The notes below the pieces were generated by a model. It was not told the DNA's origin. It saw only the letters and a list, made by a program, of their open reading frames with translations, and did no database searches. From NCBI RefSeq assembly GCF_036013955.1, contig NZ_CP107903.1, forward strand, positions 4,216,001-4,280,000: DNA of 64,000 nucleotides, in the 5' to 3' direction. Positions 32,934 through 40,579 of this stretch are shown piece after piece. This DNA is from Streptomyces sp. NBC_00459. GTDB taxonomy: Bacteria > Actinomycetota > Actinomycetes > Streptomycetales > Streptomycetaceae. A program made the position numbers and the translations under genes. How positions within the stretch are numbered: position 1 is the stretch's first letter; each line of letters starts with the position of its first letter.

Positions 32934-33726
32934 GCCCTTGTCTCCCCCCAGGCTCTCCCCAGAGCCCGCTATGAAAATGATGTGGCCATGCCGTACAGCA
33001 GTGGCCAGGGAAACGCATGGGACTTCCTTTACCGGATCAAGGGCATTTCTAGAGCGAACCGCCCCACAGCGCACGCACCGCTCACGCCTTACGAACGGTC
33101 CTTGGTGCGGGAGGACGCGCGCGGCACGTACAGCGGATCCGCCTACTGCGGCTGGATCGTGATCGGAGAGCCGACGCGCCAGCAGGGTGGAGCCCACGCC
33201 GGCCTCACGCAGGCTGCGCACAACCCCCATCGGTGTCAGACCGGTGCCGACCGTGTCACCGGAAGACGCCATCGCCCTGAGCCGGGCGGCACTGAATCCA
33301 GAGGACGTGCCCGGACGGCTGACCTTCATCATTAGCTTCGGCGCGAAAGACGTGCACCGGCTCCTGCCAACGGCCGTCGACGCGGTGGCCCGCCACAGTT
33401 CGGCACAAACCGGTGCAGGATCAACACAGGTATGCGTGGGCACCTCCGGCTCCTTGCCCAACTCGAATAGGAAGGGCCGCTACGAGCCGGAGGACGCCAT
33501 CTCTCATACGACGGCATCGCAGACGGATACCTGACCGCGTCGGAGCTGAAGTTGTCCGGACCGGACAGTCCCGCCGCTTCCGATCGCCGCGTAGACAGTC
33601 GTATTTTCACCCCGTCGGTCCAGGTCCAACCTCAGGCCACTGGCGGAGTGCCCGACCCACGCATTGCGATGCACAGACTCCAGAGGCACAACTTGGGTCG
33701 ATAACAAGGTCATCCAAAACAAGAAA
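32934..33726. other. Gene-poor stretch at the tRNA end of the island
   Basis: About 790 bp. Several overlapping open frames exist on both strands, but none shows a ribosome site, sensible codon pattern or recognisable domain. The promoter of the LamG-RHS operon must lie at the lower-coordinate end. It could hold the eroded remnant of an integration gene, but I see no tyrosine recombinase motif. Confidence 0.5.
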
Positions 33727-33805
33727 CCCCAGGTCACGGCGAGTGAGTCCTGGGGTTCCTCAGAGCCGCCTTCGGGATTCGAACCCGAGACCTACGCATT
33801 ACGAG
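33727..33805 (-). repeat. tRNA-Thr 3'-half plus terminator, direct repeat copy 2 (probable attL)
   Basis: 79 bp matching 19070-19148 with four substitutions. Here identity continues into the intact tRNA-Thr gene. Contains the terminator hairpin CCCCAGG/CCTGGGG (33727-33755), followed on the minus strand by TTTCTTG. Confidence 0.88.
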
Positions 33806-33837
33806 TGCGTTGCTCTGGCCATCTGAGCTAAGGCGGC
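33764..33837 (-). tRNA. tRNA-Thr (anticodon CGT)
   Basis: 74-nt cloverleaf on the minus strand. Acceptor stem GCCGCCT pairs with AGGCGGC; D-arm has TAGCTCAG; anticodon stem ACGCA/TGCGT encloses loop CTCGTAA (CGT anticodon, reads ACG); T-arm GGTTCGAATCC. No CCA is encoded. Followed by a hairpin terminator. Its 3' half is the integration target duplicated at 19070-19148. Confidence 0.96.
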
Positions 33838-33943
33838 GCGCTGTCCACACCATGGTGCGATCAGCAACGTCGGCAAGTCTACACAGTTTTCGGAGGTGCT
33901 CCGCACACCCCCTGAGCCCTCCGCACCGGCGCTCGCCCCACTG

Positions 33944-35473
33944 CTACGAGCACCGCTTCCCCGCCGCCGGACGGGTCCCCCGGAGCAGATACGCGTTGAT
34001 CGTGTCGTCGACGCAGTCGCTGCCCCGCCCGTACGCCGTGTGGCCGTCGCCCTCGTAGGTCAGGAGGCGGGCGGAGGAGAGTTGGCGGGAGAGCGACTGG
34101 GCCCAGGGGTACGGGGTCGCCGGGTCGCGGGTCGTGCCGACGACCACGATCGGGGCCGCACCCTTCGCCTCGATGCGATGCGGCTCACCCGTAGGCCGCA
34201 CCGGCCAGTACGCGCAGCTCAGGGAGGCCCAGGCCATGACCTCACCGAAGACGGGGGACGCCTTCTCGAAGGACGGCAGTGCGTCGCGCACCTGGTCGGG
34301 GCCGGTGTACGCCGCCGGGAGGTCGATGCAGTTCACGGCCGCGTTGGCGAACATCAGGTTCGAGTAGCGACCGTCGGCGTCGCGCTCGTAGTAGCTGTCG
34401 GAGAGGAGCAGCAGGCCCGCGCCGTCCTTGTCGCGCATCGCCGAGGTCAGCGACTCGCGCAGTTGCGGCCAGGTGCTCTCGTCGTACATCGCGGCGATCA
34501 CGCCGGTCGTGGCGAGGGCCTCGCCCAGTTGGCGGCCGTCCGCGTCACCCGCCGGGATCGGCGCCGTGTCGAGGCGGTCGAAGAACGCCTTCAGGTTCGT
34601 GCCGACCTTGCTCTCCTCCGTCCCGAGCGGGCAGTCCCGCTGCCGTACGCAGTCCTTCGCGAACGCGTCGAACGCCGTCTCGAAGCCGGCCGTCTGGTCG
34701 AGGTTGAGCCGGCGCGCGGGCAGGGAAGGGTCCATCGCGCCGTCCAGGACCAGCCGGCCCACACGGTCCGGGAAGAGCCCCGCGTACGTCGCTCCGAGGA
34801 ACGTTCCGTAGGACGCTCCCACGTACGTCAGCCGCCGGTCGCCCAGCACCGCCCGCAGGATGTCCATGTCCCGGGCCGCCTCCACCGTGGACACGTGCCG
34901 CAGCAGGTTGGGCGAACTGCTGCCGCAGCCCTCCGCGAACTTCTTGTACGCGCCGACCAGTTCGTCCGTCTCCCGTTCGTTGTCGGGAGTCGTGTCGGTC
35001 TGCGTGTACGCGTCCATCCCGCGGCCGTCGAGGCACTCGACGGGCTCGCTGCGCGCCACCCCGCGCGGGTCGACCGCGACCATGTCGTAGCGCGCGCGGA
35101 TCTCGGCCGGGTAGCCGATCCCGGCGTACGCCTGCACGTACCCGACCGCCGAACCGCCCGGCCCGCCCGGGTTCACCAGCAGCGAGCCGAGCGGCCTGCC
35201 CTTGCCCGTGGCCTTCTTGCGGGAGACGGCGAGTCGGACGTCGCCCTCGGCCGGAGCCGCGTAGTCCAGGGGTGCCTTCATCGTGGCGCACTGGAAACCG
35301 GGCACACCGCACGACCGCCAGCTCAGCTTCTGCGCGTAGTACGACGCGAGGCCGGTCGGCGCGGCCGACGAACTCGCCGCACTCGTCGAACTCCCCGTGG
35401 AACAGGCGGAGACGAGCAGCGCGGCGACCGCGAGCAATGTCCAGGTCTGACGAGGTGTGCGCCTCATATGCAT
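33944..35473 (-). CDS. Secreted lipoprotein alpha/beta hydrolase (tripeptidyl aminopeptidase-like)
   Basis: About 509 residues (ATG 35473 or in-frame ATG 35467). Lipobox LLVSAC near residue 24, so anchored outside the membrane. Alpha/beta-hydrolase parts: oxyanion region NPGGPGGSAVGY, nucleophile elbow GASYGT (Ser near 220), acid in TTRDPATPY and His in GDGHTAYG. The C-terminal domain with paired Cys matches Streptomyces SlpD/E-type proteinases, which release N-terminal tripeptides. First core gene right of the tRNA. Confidence 0.9.
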   Translation of the reverse strand: MHMRRTPRQTWTLLAVAALLVSACSTGSSTSAASSSAAPTGLASYYAQKLSWRSCGVPGFQCATMKAPLDYAAPAEGDVRLAVSRKKATGKGRPLGSLLVNPGGPGGSAVGYVQAYAGIGYPAEIRARYDMVAVDPRGVARSEPVECLDGRGMDAYTQTDTTPDNERETDELVGAYKKFAEGCGSSSPNLLRHVSTVEAARDMDILRAVLGDRRLTYVGASYGTFLGATYAGLFPDRVGRLVLDGAMDPSLPARRLNLDQTAGFETAFDAFAKDCVRQRDCPLGTEESKVGTNLKAFFDRLDTAPIPAGDADGRQLGEALATTGVIAAMYDESTWPQLRESLTSAMRDKDGAGLLLLSDSYYERDADGRYSNLMFANAAVNCIDLPAAYTGPDQVRDALPSFEKASPVFGEVMAWASLSCAYWPVRPTGEPHRIEAKGAAPIVVVGTTRDPATPYPWAQSLSRQLSSARLLTYEGDGHTAYGRGSDCVDDTINAYLLRGTRPAAGKRCS

Positions 35474-35574
35474 TCAGCGAGCGTAACCCTGCGAAACCAT
35501 CCGGATACCCTCTGTCCGCAACATGACTCGTACGGGTTACCCGCCGCCACGTCACGAGTTGCTGATGCCGGCCG

Positions 35575-36780
35575 TCAGCCCGCTCTCAGCGCCAGCGTCA
35601 TCGCCTCCACGGCCAGCAGCGGTGCCACGTTGCGGTCCAAGGCCTCGCGGCACGCGGCGATCGCGTCGATGCGGCGGAGCGTCGACGCGGGTGAGCCGGC
35701 GCGGGCCAGGCGCTCCAGGGTGTCCTCGGCATCGGTGTTGGCGATCGCCAGACGGGAACCGAACTGGAGGGCGAGAACGTCGCGGTAGAAGCCGGTGAGG
35801 TCGATCAGGGCCAGGTCGAGGGTGTCACGCTGGGTACGCGTTCTCCGGCGCTTCTGGCGATCCTCCAGCTCCTTCATCACGCCCGCCGTTCCGCGCGGCA
35901 TCCGGCCGCCCTGGGCCGCGCCCATCGCCTGCTTCAGCTCCTCCGTCTCCTTCACGTCGACGTCCTCGGCGAGCTGCTTGGCGTCCTCCGACGCCGAGTC
36001 GATCAGCTCCTGGGCCGCCTTCAGACAGCCGCCGACGTCCTCGACACGGAGCGGCAGCCTGAGGACGGCGGCCCGACGCTCCCGGGCCCGCGCGTCCGTG
36101 GCGAGCCGACGGGCGCGGCCGATGTGGCCCTGGGTTGCCCTGGCCACGCTGTGCGCCACGTTCGGCTCGATACCGTCCCGGCGGATGAGGATGTCGGCCA
36201 CCGCGTCCACCGGCGGGGTACGCAGGATGAGGAGACGGCAGCGGGAGCGGATCGTGGGCAGCACGTCCTCGATGGACGGGGCACACAGCAGCCACACCGT
36301 GCGCGGCGCGGGTTCCTCGATGGCCTTGAGCAGCACGTTGCCCGCGCCCTCCGTGAGGCGGTCAGCGTCCTCCAGGACGATGACCTGCCAGCGTCCGACA
36401 GCCGGTGACAGCTGGGCCCGCCGGACCAGGGCGCGGGTCTCCTTGACGCCGATGGAGAGGAGATCTGTACGGACGATGTCCACGTCGGCGTGATTGCCCG
36501 TCAGACTTGTGTGGCAGCCGTCGCAGAACCCGCAGCCGGGGACTCCGCCCAGGGCACGGTCGGGGCTCACGCACTGCAGGGCGGCGGCGAAGGCGCGGGC
36601 CGCCGTGGACCGGCCGGAGCCGGGCGGGCCGGTGAAGAGCCAGGCGTGCGTCATCTTCGACGCGTCGGGCTGGGGCGCGCCCGCGGCGACGGCGGTGACC
36701 AGGGCGTCGGCATCCCGCGCGGCGGCCTCCAGCTGCGCGCTCACCTTCTCCTGGCCCACCAGGTCGTCCCACACCGGCAC
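35575..36780 (-). CDS. holB: DNA polymerase III delta' subunit
   Basis: 401 residues from 36780. Clamp-loader AAA+ protein: VWDDLVGQEKV start, Walker A-like GPPGSGRST near residue 50, zinc-finger Cys (CGFCDGC) near 83, Walker B-like VIVLEDADRLT, and SRC motif (IRSRC). Loads the sliding clamp with tau/gamma and delta. Same direction and 221 bp downstream of the Tmk fusion gene, the usual Streptomyces order. Confidence 0.95.
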   Translation of the reverse strand: MPVWDDLVGQEKVSAQLEAAARDADALVTAVAAGAPQPDASKMTHAWLFTGPPGSGRSTAARAFAAALQCVSPDRALGGVPGCGFCDGCHTSLTGNHADVDIVRTDLLSIGVKETRALVRRAQLSPAVGRWQVIVLEDADRLTEGAGNVLLKAIEEPAPRTVWLLCAPSIEDVLPTIRSRCRLLILRTPPVDAVADILIRRDGIEPNVAHSVARATQGHIGRARRLATDARARERRAAVLRLPLRVEDVGGCLKAAQELIDSASEDAKQLAEDVDVKETEELKQAMGAAQGGRMPRGTAGVMKELEDRQKRRRTRTQRDTLDLALIDLTGFYRDVLALQFGSRLAIANTDAEDTLERLARAGSPASTLRRIDAIAACREALDRNVAPLLAVEAMTLALRAG

Positions 36781-37001
36781 GGGAACACCGCCCTTCCGTC
36801 ACGCCTCGTCGGTCATGCCTCTTCGGCACGCCGTTTCGTCATGGCTTGCCACGCGGAGTCCATTGTGCGGGTCCCCACTGACAATGGGTCTCCACTGGCA
36901 CTGGGTCCCGGGTGGCACTGGGTCCCCACCTCCACTTCCAATGGGTCTCCCATGCCGACGGGTCCCGCTGCCGACGGGCTTCCACCGGCAGCGGCCCCGC
37001 C
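36781..37001. other. Intergenic stretch with imperfect short repeats
   Basis: 221 bp between holB and tmk. It is built of repeated short words such as CACTGGGTCCC and CAATGGGTCTCC (36870-36960). Looks like degenerate simple repeat; no gene or terminator recognised. Confidence 0.5.
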
Positions 37002-40000
37002 TCAGCGGCGTCGCCCGCCCCGTCCCCGGCCCTCGTCCCGGTCATCGTCCGCGTGCGATCCGAACAGTTCGTCGGCCAGCGTCGGCAGGTCGTCCAGCGG
37101 AGTCTCCTCCGCCCAGTCGGAGCGCGGGCGCCGACGCGGGGTGCCATCGGCGTCGAGCTGGGGCAGTTCCCGCGTACGGTCCTCACCGGCCCCGGACTGT
37201 CCGTCCGCCCGCTCGTCCCGGAAGAACCCCGGTGGCACACGATCCACGGGCACGCTGTCCCGCCGACCCGCGCCGTCCTCCCGTACGGCAGGCAGCACCG
37301 CGGTCTCATCGGCCGCGCCCGGAGGCACGGGCGGCAGCACAGCCGTCTCGTCGGCGGCCCCCGGAGGAACCGGCGGCAACACCGTGGTCTCGTCCGCCGC
37401 TCCCGGCGTCACAGGACGCAGCACAGCCGTCTCGTCCGCCGCACCCGAAGGAACCCTGGGCAACACCGCGGTCTCGTCGGCCGCCCCCGGAGGAACCGGC
37501 GGCTTCTGCAGCTTGGCCGTCACCTCGGAATCGGAACCGCCGGGCCGACCGCCCTCCGCCGCACCCGCACCGGACCTCGCAGCCCCAGACCCAGACCCAG
37601 CCCCAGCCGCATCTGCGCCCGCGCCGGAAGCCGAGCCGGTACCCGTACCCGCTCCCTCAGCGGCAGTTGCGGAAGCCGCCGCCGAAGCCGAAGCCGCTGC
37701 CGAGGCTGCGGCAGCCGTCGCGGCAGCCGCAGCCGCCGCCTCCGCGATCCGCCGCCGCTCCGCCTCGGCCCGGACCAGCGCCTCCTCGGCCTTCCGCTGC
37801 TTCTCCAGGCGCCGTTCCTCCGCCTCCGCGTGCAGCCGCGCCTCTTCCTCGGCCTGCCTGCGTCGGCGGTCCTCGTCGGCCTTGCGGCGGGCCTCGGCCT
37901 CGGCTCGGGCCTTCTCCTCCGCGAGCAGCCGTACCCGCTCCTCCTCGGCGCGGCGGCGCGCGTCCTCGGCCCGCTGCCGGGCCTCCTCCGCCTGGCGTTC
38001 GGCCTCGCGGCGCTGCGCCTCCTCCAGCTCGCGGCGCTTGCGCTCCTCCTCCTCGGCACGCAGCCTGGCCAGCGTCTCCTGGCGCTCGCGCTCAAGGCGC
38101 TCCTCCTCGGCCTTGCGCGCGGCCTCTTCCTCCGCCTTGCGCCTGGCCTCCTCCTCGGCCGCCTTGCGGGCCTCCTCCTGGGCCTTCACCTCGGCCTCGG
38201 AGAGCGGCAGCATCTGGTCGAGCCGGTGGCGGACGACCGTCGTGACGGCCTCGGGCTCCTGTGCCGCGTCCACGACCAGATAGCGCCCCGCGTCGGCGGC
38301 GGCCAGCGTGAGGAAACCGGACCGCACGCGCTCGTGGAACTCGGCCGGCTCCGACTCCAGCCGGTCCGGCGCTTCGGTGAACCGCTCGCGCGCGGCTTCC
38401 GGGGAGACGTCCAGCAGGACGGTCAGATGCGGGACCAGGCCGTCGGTCGCCCAGCGCGAGATGCGCGCGATCTCCGTCGGGGAAAGGTCACGGCCGGCGC
38501 CCTGATAGGCCACCGACGAGTCGATGTACCGGTCGGAGATGACGACCGCGCCACGCTCCAGAGCGGGCCGTACGACGGTGTCTACGTGCTCCGCGCGGTC
38601 CGCCGCGTACAGCAGCGCCTCCGCGCGGTGCGACAGACCGGCGCTCGACACGTCCAGCAGGATCGACCGCAGCCGCTTGCCCACCGGGGTCGCCCCCGGC
38701 TCGCGCGTGACCACGACCTCGTGGCCCTTGGCCCTTATCCACTCGGCGAGCGCCTTCGCCTGCGTGGACTTGCCCGCCCCGTCGCCGCCCTCCAAAGCGA
38801 TGAAGAAGCCGGTCGTGGCGAGTGCCTGCGCGGGGTCGTCGCCGCCGCGCACCGCGTCCCGCAGGTCGTGCCGCAGGGGCACGCCGGAACGGTCGTCGGC
38901 CTTGGCGAGGACCAGCGCGGCCACCGGCAGCAGCAGCGCGCCCACCAGCATCAGCGTGAACGCCGCGCCGCCGTGCGCGAACACGAACTTGCCGCTCTCC
39001 AGACGGTGCGGGCCGATGAGGGCCGCCACCAGGGGGGCGATCAGCGCGGCCAGCGCCACGGACACCCGTACGACCGCGTGGAGATGCTCGGTCAGCCGCG
39101 TGCGCCGCTGGTCCTCGGTCTCCTGGTCGAGCAGCGTGTGCCCGGTGTTGGCGGCGATACCCGCGCCGATGCCGGCGAGCCCGACGATCAGGAGGACCGT
39201 CGTCACGTCCGGGACCAGCCCGGCGGCGAGCAGCGCGACCCCGGTGAAGGCGACGGCCAGCGCGAGCAGCCGGCGCCGCGACAGCGCCACCAGCACCTTC
39301 GGTGCCGTACGGATGCCGACGACCGTGCCGCCGGTCAGCACGAGGACCAGCAGCCCGAACGTCACCGGGCCGCCGCCCAGGTCCTTGGCGTGCAGGACGG
39401 CCACGGAGACGGCCGCCGCGACAGCGCCGGAGACGGCCGCGCAGGCCAGGACGAGCAGCGGGATCGCGCCCGTACGGCCGGTCTCGGCGGCCGTGCCGTA
39501 CTTGGGGCGGCGCAGGCCTTCGAGCGGTGACCGCGCGCGCGGGGTGCGTGTGTCGGGCAGTTCCAGGGCGGTGAGCACGGACAGCGAAGCGGCGAAGAGC
39601 CCTGCCGCGACATATGACCCGAAGGCCGCCTGATGCCGGCCGAACCATTCGATGCCCGTGCCCAGCAGGTTGTTGATGAGCCCGGCGACGACGAGCGCGG
39701 CGCCCGCGAGCGGCAGCGCGACGAAGGTCGTACGCAGGGACAGGCGCCGCAGGGCGTCCATGTGGTCCGGCAGCGGGCGGACCGTGGCCCCCTCCGGGGG
39801 AGGCGTGGGCAGCAGCGCGGGCGCCGCACTCTCCCGGCACACCGTCCAGAAGCGCTCGGCGACCCCGGTCACGAAGACGGTGACCAGGAGGACGGCGAGG
39901 GCGTTCTCCGGCGTCCAGTCGATCCACAGGGGCGCGATGATCATGAGTATGGTGCGCAGTCCGTCGGCGCCGACCATGGTCCAGCGGCGGTCGAGCGGCC

Positions 40001-40334
40001 CCTCTTTCGAGGTGAGCGATGTGAGCGGGCCGAGCAGGACGGCTCCGAAGAGCAGCGTGGCCAGAACGCGTGCCCCGAAGACGGCCGTCACGGCGAGCGC
40101 CACGCCCCGGTAGCCGCCGCCGAACGAGCCCTCGGCGACGGCCGACTGGAGGACGAGGACCACCAGGACCAGCAGCGCTAGCGCGTCACCGACACCGCCC
40201 ACCAGCTGCGCGCTCCACAGCCTCTTCAGCTGGGGCCGGCGCAGCAGGGCACGGACGGCGCGTTCGCGGGAGTCCGCGACCAAGGCGTCGTCGGGGGCCT
40301 GGGTGGTGGCCGTTGGCTGCTCTGCTGGCGTCAT
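37002..40334 (-). CDS. tmk: Fusion: MFS-like membrane domain + thymidylate kinase + coiled coil + repeat tail
   Basis: 1110 residues. Residues ~30-500 form an MFS-like bundle with about twelve hydrophobic segments. Residues ~508-720 are thymidylate kinase: Walker A GGDGAGKSTQ, DR(Y/H) motif VISDRYIDSS, lid SPEAARERF. Then ~730-890 is a long Glu/Arg/Ala coiled coil, an Ala-Ser tract, and five 14-residue repeats with AADETAVLP at 37285-37494. dTMP to dTDP synthesis is essential. This membrane-kinase fusion is a known Streptomyces feature (SCO3542). The tail's repeated Thr in DETAVL resembles kinase or FHA recognition motifs; that is inference. Confidence 0.93.
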   Translation of the reverse strand: MTPAEQPTATTQAPDDALVADSRERAVRALLRRPQLKRLWSAQLVGGVGDALALLVLVVLVLQSAVAEGSFGGGYRGVALAVTAVFGARVLATLLFGAVLLGPLTSLTSKEGPLDRRWTMVGADGLRTILMIIAPLWIDWTPENALAVLLVTVFVTGVAERFWTVCRESAAPALLPTPPPEGATVRPLPDHMDALRRLSLRTTFVALPLAGAALVVAGLINNLLGTGIEWFGRHQAAFGSYVAAGLFAASLSVLTALELPDTRTPRARSPLEGLRRPKYGTAAETGRTGAIPLLVLACAAVSGAVAAAVSVAVLHAKDLGGGPVTFGLLVLVLTGGTVVGIRTAPKVLVALSRRRLLALAVAFTGVALLAAGLVPDVTTVLLIVGLAGIGAGIAANTGHTLLDQETEDQRRTRLTEHLHAVVRVSVALAALIAPLVAALIGPHRLESGKFVFAHGGAAFTLMLVGALLLPVAALVLAKADDRSGVPLRHDLRDAVRGGDDPAQALATTGFFIALEGGDGAGKSTQAKALAEWIRAKGHEVVVTREPGATPVGKRLRSILLDVSSAGLSHRAEALLYAADRAEHVDTVVRPALERGAVVISDRYIDSSVAYQGAGRDLSPTEIARISRWATDGLVPHLTVLLDVSPEAARERFTEAPDRLESEPAEFHERVRSGFLTLAAADAGRYLVVDAAQEPEAVTTVVRHRLDQMLPLSEAEVKAQEEARKAAEEEARRKAEEEAARKAEEERLERERQETLARLRAEEEERKRRELEEAQRREAERQAEEARQRAEDARRRAEEERVRLLAEEKARAEAEARRKADEDRRRRQAEEEARLHAEAEERRLEKQRKAEEALVRAEAERRRIAEAAAAAAATAAAASAAASASAAASATAAEGAGTGTGSASGAGADAAGAGSGSGAARSGAGAAEGGRPGGSDSEVTAKLQKPPVPPGAADETAVLPRVPSGAADETAVLRPVTPGAADETTVLPPVPPGAADETAVLPPVPPGAADETAVLPAVREDGAGRRDSVPVDRVPPGFFRDERADGQSGAGEDRTRELPQLDADGTPRRRPRSDWAEETPLDDLPTLADELFGSHADDDRDEGRGRGGRRR

Positions 40335-40387
40335 GCTTTCAGCCTATCGGCAGCCACCGACAGCTCGAAGTGGCCGCCCTGACGTGC

Positions 40388-40421
40388 GACCGCCCCGACA
40401 CCAGATGGTGCCGGGGCGGTC
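40388..40421 (-). terminator. Terminator between topA and tmk
   Basis: GACCGCCCCGACACC pairs with GGTGCCGGGGCGGTC around AGAT, near-perfect 15-bp arms. It lies just downstream of topA and before the tmk start, so it probably ends the topA transcript. The adjacent 40459-40575 is gene-free and has three copies of GTCACCGCAGT plus CACCGGTGTTCACC-type repeats. Confidence 0.75.
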
Positions 40422-40579
40422 GTCTCACGAAGCTCGCGTGAGGGCGGAGTGAAGACGGTCACCGCAGTCGGTCACCACCGCCGTCACCGCAGTCGTCACC
40501 GCAGTTGGTGACCGGCGCTCGGTCGCGACCACTCACCGGTGTTCACCCATGTTCACCGGTGTCGTCGCGACCGACGGAC

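Noticed and set aside
32934..33461. N-terminal extension of the LamG protein to 33461
   Set aside because: ATG 32933 has a strong ribosome site followed by a signal peptide; the extension would bury the signal peptide inside the protein.
33187..33610. Small genes on either strand between the LamG gene and the tRNA
   Set aside because: No ribosome sites, overlapping in all frames and no recognisable domain.
36490..39530. Long plus-strand frames opposite holB and tmk
   Set aside because: Products are Ser/Arg/Pro low-complexity; they mirror the coiled-coil tail of the Tmk fusion.
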